Below are positions 11,586 to 25,950 of a stretch of 64,000 bases of DNA, one piece after another (within the stretch, counting starts at the first letter, position 1; each line of letters opens with the position of its first letter). The notes beneath the pieces were generated by a model. It saw only the letters and a list, made by a program, of their open reading frames with translations. It ran no database searches and had not been told where the DNA came from. Source of the stretch: Carallia brachiata (taxonomy: Eukaryota; Streptophyta; Magnoliopsida; Malpighiales; Rhizophoraceae); assembly GCA_021464245.1 (NCBI GenBank), contig JADCRB010000029.1:1841229-1905228 (forward strand). The letters are read 5' to 3'. Both the position numbers and the translations under genes were made by a program.

Positions 11586-12702
11586 CCAGAACACAGGAAA
11601 TATGCTGGTAGCAGCTTCCTTTACACGCTTGAAGCAGAAAGAATATGTCAATTATATCTCGGAGCTCGGTACTGTTAATCCTCAAATTTTGCTTTCTGGT
11701 CGTCCTGCAGGTGCGTAAATGATAGATTAATTGTGGAGCCTCTGTAGGTCTTTAACAGAGCTTAAAATTAAAATTTCAGTATTCTCCTTTACTTGCAGGT
11801 TCTGAGACACATCAAGAGGCGCTGGGAAGGGAACTTGCTAATTATTTTGGTGCTAAGTTGCTCGTATTTGATAGCCATTCATTTTTGGGCGTAAGCTAAA
11901 ATCAGTGGCTTTGATTTTTTTTTTTTTTTGGGTTCTTGGTTCATTTGTTGCAAAAATGATTATTGGTTGGATAATTGATTGTCTACATGCAGGCTTCGTC
12001 TACTCAGGAACCGGAATTTCTGAAGGATGGATCTAACAAAGGAAAGTTCTGTGTGTGTGTTTCGAACAAATTACTGTAATCACGGTCATGGCAAAGGATG
12101 TGAATTGGTCAGCTGGTGAAGCAGATAAGCCTATTAGTTCTTCAAATGCACCATCTTCTTCTGTAATAGACCAGTTGATGTGGGCAGCTAGTGGCACAAC
12201 TGGTCCACAGAGCAGTGGCAGAGCTGGTCCACAGAGGACTGGATCAAAGAGAGCATACCATTTTGGAGATGAAGAGGGTGAAGAGGGGAAGGAGGAAGAG
12301 GGGGACAATGAGAAAAAGGATGTAGATAGAAAGAAAGAGGACAAAGAGACCGGCGAGGATGAGAGTAAGAAGGAGGCGGCAGATGATAAGAAGAATAAGG
12401 TAGTTATATATAAGAAGCGACATGGGGGTGAACAGTTATTTTATATTTTGATGCGCAACTGCCATGAATGGAGTGATTTGCTTCAGGTCATACATCCGCA
12501 ATATGTGCACTGGCGAGGGGTGAAAGAGCGGAGTCCTGACTTTTTGAATTACCCTAGCACAGTCGAAGACTTGTTTCCATGGTGGGAGGTGCAGTACATG
12601 GGTAAAAAGAAGGATGGTACTGGGTTTGTTCCGTTACCAGTGGACATTGAGAAGGATGGTACTTTTCCGAGAGTTAATACGGACACCGAGCTTTTAGCTT
12701 GA
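11586..12702 (+). pseudogene. AAA-ATPase gene fragment fused to an unrelated charged tail
   Basis: Three exons can be placed: 11586-11710, 11799-11890 and 11993-12702. The first two encode MLVAASFTRLKQKEYVNYIS, ILLSG and NYFGAKLLVFDSHSFLG, a good match to the region before the AAA module in plant membrane-associated AAA-ATPases of the Arabidopsis At1g50140/At3g19740 group. Exon 3 begins like them (SSTQEPEFLKDGSNKGK), then a GT-rich tract at 12045-12065 shifts the frame. The next frame resumes MAKDVNW...SSSNAPSSS, again as in the family, but after residues resembling the family's GD motif it turns into about 45 Lys/Glu/Asp-rich residues and then an unfamiliar stretch with HEWSDLLQVIHPQYVHWRG. 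The Walker and AAA modules are absent. No convincing upstream exons were found, although 10580-11310 may hold the leader. Confidence 0.6.
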
Positions 12703-12710
12703 GTAGGATT

Positions 12711-15130
12711 AAAAAATTAATTTTTTATTTTTTTTAATAAAAAAATTAAAACGTAGATTTATATAAGTATTATCTAAAATATAAAGTATTCACATTATAT
12801 AAAATTTTTTAAAAAAGAAAATTTTCTTTGAAATTTTTTTTTTTAATATAATAAGAAATAATTATTATATTTATATATATATATATATATATAAATACGT
12901 GTATAAATCATTTCCCTTTTCTAAAGTGACATTTTTTTTAAGGGTTAATATAAAAAAATAACATCACTTTTACATTTTTTTACAAATTTAGCACATCTTT
13001 AAAAAATTAATAAATCTATACAATTTAATTATTTTCTTATAAATCTAGTATAACCTTTAACATTTAACAAATTTAGTACAGTTTAATTATTTTCTAACAA
13101 ATCTACTACGCTATCAATTGAAAATAATCAGATAAAAGTAATTAAATTTCTTAGTATACACATACGACACATTTACGTTTAAATCTAGTACAGTTTAAAA
13201 CCCTTAAATATTATATTTGCATACTAAAAATTTGATTATTTTTAACTGACATTGTACTAAATCTGTTAAAAAATAATTGAACATTTAAATCTATTACAGT
13301 TTAAAACCTTTAAATGTCATATGTGCATACTAAAAATTCGATTATTTTTAACTGACAGTGTGTTAGATTTGTTAAAAAATAATTAAACTTTATTAAATTT
13401 ATTAATTATTAAAAATTATATTAGATTTGTAAAAAAATAATTAAATTATATTAAATTTCTTAATTTTTAAAAATTGTATTAAATTTATAAAAAAAATTAA
13501 AAGATGATACTATTTTTTAATATTAATCCTTATTTTTTATTTTTATTTTTATTTTTAGCAGTCCTTTTAAGCGATGTCTGAGCATGGAAAAATTACCAAC
13601 TTTCCTCCATAACCCGCCAAAGACTAGGCTGACTCCTTTTGACTTTGGGAGAAAAATTGTTAATTCTTGTTTATTTTATTAACTTTTTTTTAACTTATAA
13701 ATTTTAATACTAAAATATTATGATAGATAATATTTTTTTAATTTTTTTTCTTTACCTTTTCTCAAATACTAGATAGAAAATTTTATTTTTCTTTCACCTC
13801 TCATTTCTATTATTTTCCTCCCCACACATTATTTTCTCTCTAATCTCTTATCCAAACATATTTTAAGGTTCTATAATTAATCACATACATTAGAAATTTT
13901 CAAATTTTTGAGTAAAATTGATTCAGTCTTGCTAGATTCAATGCCTGAATTATGCAAAATATAAACACATGAATTAAAGTTTCGTAATTTTAATTAAGCA
14001 AGTGCCAAAAAAAATCCATGCCAACTCCTTATTACTTTAAGTTTAGCCAGTTGATCTCATTTGTAAAGTGATTTATACTATCCAATTTGAAAATAAAATA
14101 CCAAACGTGTAGTGTAATGATACACTAAGATAGTTTTTGATTTAGCTTTGTAAGTTAACTTTTTGTTGTTCAGTTACAAAAAACACGAGAGAAATGGTAA
14201 TCGGTAAATATCTTTTGAGGGCTGCTGTTGGCTGATAACGCCTTAAATAGCGGCTCCAAGCTTTTTTTTTTTTTTTTTTGGGATAAAACAGCTGCTTATA
14301 GATAGTTTTTAGATCAAAATACCCTCATAATGTTGTGATCATGAAAAAGCATATTGTACAAAATGATCATTAAAAAGCATATTATATCAATTTAACTGAA
14401 TATTATAATTTTATTTTAATTATTAATAAAATCAATCAAAAATCAGTTATGATAATCAATCATTAATAGTAATAACAACATTAAGTATAAGTTTAACCAA
14501 ACAGACCTGAATAATTAAATGAAATTCAAATGACTTGTTAAAAAATTGATCTTTTCAACGGAGTTAAAATTTCAAGAATCTTAGAGATGCAACTTAAAGA
14601 AAAAAAAAAAAAAAACATATAGATGACTCTAATTTCTCGCTTCCCAAGATGCTTTGGGTCCTAACAGCTGAGGTACTACTTTGCCGAAACCCGCCAACCA
14701 AATATTTCCAATAAATCGGATTAGCCCATCACTCCTTTATTTTTTCCCTTTTTTGTTGTTGATTGCCCCATCGCTCTAAAATTCTTTGTTACAAACAAAA
14801 TAAAAGAGATTGCTTAGTTGTGAATTTCCTCGTAGTTGAATTTCTTTTTGACTGAAAATATCAGTTATCATTAATTTAAAAGTTCGTAAAATAATATTTA
14901 TGATAGAGTTTATAGATGGTTGTTTTATCAGTATAAGGGACATATTCTTATCCTAAATTGAGTAGCAATTCATAATTGAATTCATATTCTAAAAAAAGAG
15001 AAGTAGTGAGATTTATGAATAGAAAAATTTACTTTATTGTATATTTGATGACGCAAGTAATTTCTCGATGAAAAAAGAAAAAGAAATTGTGCAAATACAG
15101 TGTAAAAAAAACAAAAAGATTGCTTGCACG
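12711..15130. other. AT-rich intergenic DNA with (TA)n and diverged repeats
   Basis: It contains a (TA)n tract at about 12868-12893, the tandem and inverted repeat block at 13075-13390, and long A/T runs at 14263-14280 and 14600-14614. No coding potential was recognised. The last few hundred bases are the distal upstream region of SRP54. Confidence 0.55.
13075..13390. repeat. Two ~107-bp tandem units plus an inverted partner
   Basis: Units start at 13181 and 13288 with 'aaatcta.tacagtttaaaacc' and share 'gcatactaaaaatt.gatta' and the following 50 bases with few differences. The segment just upstream (about 13108-13180) reads as a diverged reverse complement of the same unit, giving a stem-like arrangement. 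It is probably the remnant of a fold-back element. Confidence 0.5.
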
Positions 15131-15140
15131 CAGCCATGCA

Positions 15141-15330
15141 TAACGTCTAGAGTTCCAATCCGAGTGGGAATCAACTAAAAACAAAAAGCGTTTCACGAAT
15201 CGGAAACCTATATAAAGTCCAACATCGCCATCCAAACATGCTAATAACGTCTAGAGTTCAGATCCGAGTGGGAAACTGGGAATCAATTAAAAACAAAAAG
15301 CTTTTCACGAATGAGAAACCTATATAAATT
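15141..15330 (+). promoter_or_regulatory. Tandemly duplicated TATA promoter of SRP54
   Basis: A block starting 'taacgtctagagttc' occurs at 15141 and again at 15245. Each copy continues with 'cgagtgggaa', an 'aaaaacaaaaagc' stretch, 'tttcacgaat' and 'gaaaccTATATAAA'. The TATA boxes are at 15209-15216 and 15321-15328. The second copy carries about seven extra bases ('aactggg'). The downstream box lies about 150 bases before the SRP54 start codon, leaving a normal leader from about 15355. Either box could drive the gene. Confidence 0.7.
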
Positions 15331-15479
15331 TCTCTTCCACCCCCCAAACAATCTGGCACTAATCTCCAGACAATCCTTCACCTATACCTCCTTCCTGGAA
15401 ACCCTAATCGCATTGAAATTGCAGTTCCAGACTTGATTTGTTTTGTTTTGGGCGTGCAAAAAAACTTAAAAGAGAAAAA

Positions 15480-19632
<4,153 letters not shown>

Positions 19633-21090
19633 GGTGGGAACAAGTAGTGTTTGCTTACAAGTGCAAATTTCAACTGAAATTGGAATCCTTGGTCTTAGCT
19701 CGCATGGCGGGGTGGAAAGGCACCAGCGCAATCGTGTAGACATCCTTTTCAAGGAAGAACGTTTAGCTTTGTTTTTTTGCATGGCAGAGCAGAAATCCTG
19801 TGTCCTTTTGTTTAAAAGAACAAATGACTCCTTAAATTTTGGTTTTGTACAGAAAGCTATTTTACCATACTGAAGATATTACTCATAAATTATTCCTCAA
19901 TTATGTATGTCTCTAGATGAGAAGGTTAATTAATTGCAAACTCATAATGTCCCCATTTAACTATTTACATGGACCCACTACTGAATATTGTTGTGCATGC
20001 GTAGGTTTTCATAGACCCCACGTTTAAAACCTAACAATGCATGTTTAATCCCCATAACTAAGAAGCCAGCGACGGGACGAGGATTCGAACAAAAAAAATT
20101 ATACTAGATTACCACTGGACTGTCTACTCAGAGTGGTTTGTTTAGTAAAATCTGCATTTCGGCTTTATCTCCATCTTTGTCCTGTCGACTAACGTACAAA
20201 ACATTGCATAGAACCACGAGCTCAGGGCTTGAAACTGAAAGGGCAAAATAACGGGTCGTGACTTTGTTACTGGTCAAGTGAAGATCAATACCAGTCGCCA
20301 ACTGCTATTTTCAACGGCCATGGCAACTCGCTCAAGCTTTTGCCCTCAACTCCCACAAAAAAAACTTTAGAGCATTTCCCATTTCTTCTTTCCCCACAAA
20401 ACAGCCTTTTCTGTTTCTTTCAGGGTTTTCTCAGCAAGAGCATCCAGTGGTCCAGCTAAAGGTGTTGTCTTTTTTCAATCTTGATGACAATATTTGTTGC
20501 TCTTTCTTTTTTTAGTTTTAGCTATATATCATTTTGAGTACACTCATTTCAGCAATTCATAATGAGAAGAATAGTTTGGCTGTAGGAATTATGGCTCCTG
20601 CCAAATGCCCTTAATAACTACCAGATTCCTGAATTGTCATAAGCAAATTGGCATAACGTTTTGATTTTATGACAAATCACTGTTAGTACTGCGGACTTGT
20701 ATGGAAGAAAAAATGTGGCCTAAAATATTAGGAAAGAGAGGGGTAATACAAGTTTTCGTTCTGAAAAAAATGGGATAGCATAATAATATCCTAGCAATCT
20801 TAAGGGTTACAATATGGAGAATATAATATCATATGTATAAGATCATGTATAGGTTTAATCCCATTGAATATTCTATTGGCACTCGAGCTTAGTATTTCAC
20901 GGTTGATACATTCGACACTTATCATTACATCAAAATGAGTGGTGTTATAATACAAATTTTCTCTTGGCTCACAAAATACATTTCATTGTTAAATTTGCAA
21001 AAACTCGAAGAAGATTTATTGACATGTAAAACCAGCTGTTTTTGTTCACCAAATCAGAATCTATAAAATGAAATGAAAGGGCATTGATCT
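19633..21090. other. SRP54 3' region, SINE remnant and possible orphan gene leader
   Basis: About 19633-19900 is likely SRP54 3' UTR. A tRNA-derived SINE lies at 19955-20135. The stretch 20270-20465 has the look of a plant 5' leader: it is CT- and A-rich and ends 'ccagctaaag' before a 'gtgttg' donor. Its ATG at 20319 opens only a 16-codon frame, and no coding exon follows before the N at 21507, so it may belong to a gene lost at the assembly join. The rest is AT-rich. Confidence 0.4.
19955..20135 (-). mobile_element. tRNA-derived SINE remnant
   Basis: On the minus strand a RNA polymerase III A-box-like word (tggtaatctag, near 20106-20116) is followed by a B box (tgttcgaatcc, near 20080-20090), then a non-tRNA body with 'gggtctatgaaaacctacgc'. 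The spacing fits a tRNA-derived promoter, but the intervening part is T-rich and cannot fold as a real tRNA. Boundaries are approximate, and no clear target duplication was seen. Confidence 0.5.
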
Positions 21091-21449
21091 ACCCATTTAG
21101 GTGCTGGATCATCAACATATCGAAGATTAGGATGAGAAAGTCATTCCGTGGTACGGAAGGAATAATCGTGACGCGATTTAATGCATGTAAGAAATCCATC
21201 CACTGCTGCGGCTGCAATATTTCCGGACGTGGGTGAAGGATGACAAGATGATGTTGGTTCTCAATAATGCTCGTGTAATAAACACGATGTCCGGGCCAAG
21301 GTGCACTCAAGTCAAAATTATTCTCATGCTCTGTCCCAGTCCATATGCAATACATCAGATGAAGGGCTCTTACCAAAAATTCCCCTGAAATAACGATATT
21401 CCTTGGGAGCTGGTAGATTATAATGAGTTCTGCTGCTGCTTCTTCTTCC

Positions 21450-21481
<32 letters not shown>

Positions 21482-21506
21482 ATCATCATAATCATCATCA
21501 TCATCA
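21089..21506 (-). CDS. Unrecognised reading frame with acidic N-terminal run, partial
   Basis: On the minus strand an open frame enters from the N at 21507 and runs to a stop at 21089-21091. It starts with Asp/Glu repeats encoded by GAT/GAA microsatellite sequence (21430-21506), followed by about 110 residues with no repeats, containing PRNIVISGEFLVRAL and PGHRVYYTS. I do not recognise the family. The frame is not the missing 3' half of the neighbouring kinase. It has no start codon of its own before Met at 21376, so it could be a partial gene, the edge of another locus joined here, or chance. Confidence 0.3.
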
Positions 21507-21510
21507 NGTA
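21430..21510. repeat. (CTT/CAT)n microsatellite ending at an ambiguous base
   Basis: TTC repeats pass into ATC repeats and end at an N at 21507, the only ambiguous base noticed in the window. This is a natural spot for an assembly collapse or a scaffold join. Confidence 0.85.
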
Positions 21511-21571
21511 CTATAATTATTCATATTGCAACATAACAAAAAGGAATAGTAAAGAGATGAGGGGATGGTAC

Positions 21572-24500
21572 CTGGCCTAATAAAATCAGATAGACCAAAA
21601 TCAATAATCTTCACTGGGGCATCCTCATCTTTTGTGCTGAAAAGAAAATTCTGCCAAGTAGTGGTACACCGTAAAGACATTGACAAGACACCTATGATTA
21701 CTTTAAGATGAATTTGTTCCACATTACACAGACTAAGCGGGGGAAAAATACGCGAATGTACTAACTAATGTGGCAATACCTCTGGCTTTAGATCACGGTG
21801 CACAACACCTTGAAGATGACAAAAGGCAACCACACTTAATATTTGCACAACAACAGTTTTAGCATCCTCTTCTGCGTATCTTCCACCTCTGCAACAAATC
21901 ATAAGGAATGGAAAAGTCTCAGCATTTGTAAATGATAATTCACTAAAAGAGAATAATAGTCTTCACCTTCTTATTAGAGCAATGCACAGTATTCCTTTAT
22001 TACCTTGCTAAGATTCTATCCAGCAGTTCTCCACCTTCACATAGCCTGGAACCAAAGAACATCAAAACTTTAGAACAACTTCTTAAGTCTTGTGCTAGCA
22101 TAAAATGAGGTGCACAACCAAAAAGCACAAAAATTTCTAATTCATAATTCCAGAAGATGGAATGTGGTGTTTGGTATAAGAATTCAAAACATCTCACCTA
22201 TTATTTTACCTAAAATAACATCTAACTTACTCTAATTCGTCTCTAGTAGCATTTCAAATACAAAGAAATATATATATATATATATATCCTATGACTAACT
22301 TCCATTAGTCTTATAGGATAGTTTGCAAAAGCACAAAAATTCTTCAGAATTGTCGATATCCTCAACTTGCACCACCAGCCTCCAGCATAGGTGCTCTTGC
22401 TGTTTCCAGTCATTTACGGTCTTGCCAGCAGATGCAAAAATTGTTATCCAACTTTGTCTTCACCTCCCATCAAACATCAAGTGGCAGTCTTAGTCAATCA
22501 ACAGAAGGAAATTGAAGAATTATTGAGCAGGGAGCAAAAGCCAAAATCATCAGCATCTTTACCAAGAATCACCTGGAACTGCTTCTCACTGGCCTAGACT
22601 CCATTTCTGCCAAGAATAAAACCCAACCTCAACCAAATCCTTGAACACCAAGAATAAAACCCAACTTGGAGAAATATTAAATCCCTATTTCCAGAATTTG
22701 TCAATGGGACGCGACAACAAAGCTACACATTGTCCAACACCAGCAGTCAAGCCTCCAAGCCTTGCTTCCATTGTTTCAATCTCAAGGTCCATCCCTTCAT
22801 TTACCTTTTCTTTTTTTTTTCGTTTCCCCTTTTTCCCTTCATTTGCAAAATTATGAGTGTTGAATACCCAGGAAAGATATAGGTAACTTTTGCAAATATT
22901 GCTGAGAAATTTCCAACGGCTGATGTACAAAATTCTCTTGGCTATAAAATGTCTGTTGGTCATGTCTATAATCTCATTTTAATGGCATAGGGGCCCCTGC
23001 AGAAAGGGGCTTGCATATTTGGTTTTGTCGAAGTCCTGAACAGGGAGCTGGCCGGTGACACACAATATGATTTAGTTTCTGTTTTCTTTTTCTTTCTTTT
23101 CTTTTTTTTTTTTTTGGACTAGATTAAAAAGTTTGTCTTTGATTCAAATTTGTCCTGTCTCACTCATTTGCAAGACAAAATGCATAAAGATAAAAAGATA
23201 CATATTTGTCTGGGTACATGATACAATTCCTTCTATACGGCAGGGCATTTTGGTCTCTAAAAACAAATCATAATGACATTATTGTTACTTTGAATTTTTT
23301 TAACAAAGCATGTTAGTTATTACAGCACCTACAAATGATAAGATATTTTTCATTTCTGTAATGAAAGTATAGGAAGTGTTACCACAGACAAAATCGATTA
23401 TGTCAAATGTGATTTTCCCATTTTTTAACTTCCACCAGAAAACAAGCCTTAAACAAAAAATTTCAAAAATTCCCAATTACTGCCATTATGTTTATAAGTA
23501 GAATGTTATATGCTAAAAGAAACATAAAACAGTTAGTGTGATTCAGATGAAAGGGTGAATGCCTGACCATTCCAAAGATAGCTGATAATTTTAACCAAAG
23601 ATCATAGTAAAGATATACATACTCCATAACTACGTAGACGTTATTGGCATCCTCAAACGCGTCGTGAAATGTGATCATATGCTTATGGCCAGCTAATGCT
23701 TTCAATATTTTTACCTCCCGACGGACATCTTCAATGGATATTGCTGTTGTCATCTGCATTGACACTTAATAGAGTAACCAAAAAACCTAAAAACTAAATC
23801 TAAAATTTGTCTCAACTGATAGTTTAACAAGGCAGCAAACAATGCACAAAGCATGCACCAACAACAAAATAAAAAGACACGATAGTAAGAAAGTTGAACA
23901 AGATTCAGTTCAAACTTCAAACTCTAATCTCTATTATGCTAGAATGCAGATTGAAAGGATTCACTCGTTCAGTTCAAACTTCAAACTCCAATCTCTATTA
24001 TGCTAGAATGCAGACTGAAAGGATTCACCAGTCCATCCCATCTAAATCCAACCAATAATGCAACGTCAATTAATCGTTGCTGACTAATGACCATTTTTCT
24101 TGCAATGAAATCTTAGGACTTAAACAAGTTGCGTTTTGATGTGAAAATGAAACGGTGAAGCTTCTTGAATAAGAATCTTGACCAACAGTATATAATGATA
24201 GTTGAGTTTCCACAGAATGTGATCTGAAGAAGTATAGTCAAGATCTGGGAAATTCTTTGCCCTAACGGTGAGATGTTTTTCTGTTTGCTTTCTCCCGAAA
24301 CTCAACCACAGTGGTGTATGATGCTGATATTATTGTCAAGCTGACAGCAATCTAACCTACTTGTTACAATCCTCTGAAATGAACCATGAGAAAAGCCATA
24401 AGAACAACAAAGTTAATTGCTTTCATTAGAAAATAAATGATAATATTTCTGAACTTCTGGTCCAATAACCATTAACTGTACAGAACTTCATCCTCTTATT

Positions 24501-25950
24501 GTGTCTCTCCCCTTTCCTTAGTTGGGAAAATGGGCACATCAACTCTGTATAACTATGTTTGAAAGAATCATCAGATAGACAAGGTCTACCATGTAGAATC
24601 TATATCCAGCTGGTCAAACATAACATGCAAAAATTAAAACAAACATTGTAACAAGGCTGCCGGATCTAGAGCGTTAGGAACCTCAGAAAAGTCAGTCAAC
24701 TTAATAGGATTTGATGCATTTGTGTGGAACCATTATTGACATCTCTACCACACACTTTAAGACTAAAGCTGAGCAAGAAAGATTGGATGCTTTGTTATAA
24801 AATCAATCTTCAAAAAAATCATACCACATGGCTTTAGTGAATCTTCTATAGAATTTAACTGAACCAAGGATTCTTGACTAGCAATCAGATCAGTTTCAGT
24901 TCAATTATTTCTACCAACCTCCAAAATGCCCATGAATTTTCCTTCCACTGAATCGCAGTTTTGGCTGCCCTCTACCAATGTTCAATTACACATGTCAGAT
25001 GTAAGTTCCAACACACAGGAATTGCGCTAAAACATTTTCAAGTTTCCATATGAACTCACATCAATTTGAGATCTTCCAATACAGTACACGTCTCCACCTC
25101 TACTACAGCCACCATTTTTTTTTCTTCCCCTTCTTTTCATAGCATACTTAATACTCTCTAGATGGCCGACGATCTTAGAGGCCTAAAAAGAGTTGTTGAG
25201 CAATTTGACCACTAAATGCTAATTCGGTTTCGAGTGATTAGCAGCCTAATCAAGTACACTGCCCAAAGAGTGCAAGGATAAATCCCAAGGCAGTTAGACC
25301 GCATCAACTCCCAAATGCCAAATCAAGAATAGACAATTTACACAATCGAAAATCAACCAGAATCAAATTTATATGAACTAACCTTGGCTTTTGAAATGAT
25401 CTTCACGGCGACGTGCTGCCCCTTGAGCTGCCCTTTCTTGGCCTTAGCCAAGCTAGTATGACCAAAATGGCCGCGCCCGACCTCCCTCCCCAGTTCGTAC
25501 TTGGCCGCGAAACCATTCGCGTAGCCGAAACTCTTGTCCAGAAGCATCCCCTTCCTCTCCCTCTCCGCCCGCCTCCCTCCTCCTCCTCCTCCCTGTTGCC
25601 CCGTTCTGTACCTCCGGTATCGTCCCCTGCTTCTTCGCCTGCTTAGCATCCTGCGCCATCCGCCTCATGATCGCCCCGATCGGCTTGGCCGGCGATGGAG
25701 GCGGCAACGGCCATTTGAACTTTCTACCTGGAGTCTTCGCCGTCGCCGGCGAAGACCGCACTCCAGCAGGCAGAGGGCTCGGGAACGGGCTGGCCTGGAA
25801 GGAGTTGGCGTAGGACTCAACGGACTGCGGCCGCGGTGGCGCCAACGGTTTAACCACCGGAGCTGGCCTCGCGTGGCTGAAGCTGGCGGCTTTGATTCCT
25901 TCATTACCGGCGACAACGGATTCTTCGTCTTTGCTACAGCACTGGCCCAT
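21572..25950 (-). CDS. CDPK-related protein kinase (CRK), 5' half, frameshifted and truncated
   Basis: Exons on the minus strand: 25950-25383, 23753-23623, 22045-22004, 21888-21780 and 21650-21572, all with GT-AG borders in matching phase. CRKs are Ser/Thr kinases related to calcium-dependent kinases but with degenerate EF hands. The N-terminus MGQCCSKDE fits N-myristoylation/palmitoylation at the plasma membrane and is followed by a Pro/Ser-rich segment. Kinase parts seen: Gly loop [20 protein letters not shown] with the ATP lysine, [27 protein letters not shown] and DFGLSDF. Exon 1 is split over two frames: the N-terminal part and the [12 protein letters not shown] part differ by one base at the GGA/AGG run near 25585-25600. 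Everything after [10 protein letters not shown] is missing: the last intron runs into the N at 21507. Base error plus misassembly, or a real pseudogene, are both possible. Intron 1 holds a 64-bp tandem duplication. Confidence 0.85.
22330..22860. other. Coding-like block inside a CRK intron, unidentified
   Basis: Within the intron between CRK exons 2 and 3 the composition becomes exon-like. On the plus strand 22391-22597 is open for 68 codons; on the minus strand an open stretch ending at 22685 contains [19 protein letters not shown] cannot decide which strand, if any, was coding, nor name a family. A decayed processed pseudogene is the simplest explanation. Confidence 0.25.
23906..24033. repeat. 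Two 64-bp tandem copies in CRK intron 1
   Basis: The unit beginning 'cagttcaaacttcaaactc' at 23906 is repeated from 23970 with about two differences, ending 'gaaaggattcac'. Near identity suggests a recent slippage or unequal-exchange event. Confidence 0.9.

Noticed and set aside
12033..12344. 103-codon minus-strand frame opposite the AAA-like exon 3
   Set aside because: Ser/Pro-rich shadow of the acidic plus-strand coding sequence, without its own similarity.
20070..20120. tRNA-gene-like A and B boxes
   Set aside because: The region between the boxes is a T-run and no cloverleaf can be drawn; treated as a SINE head.
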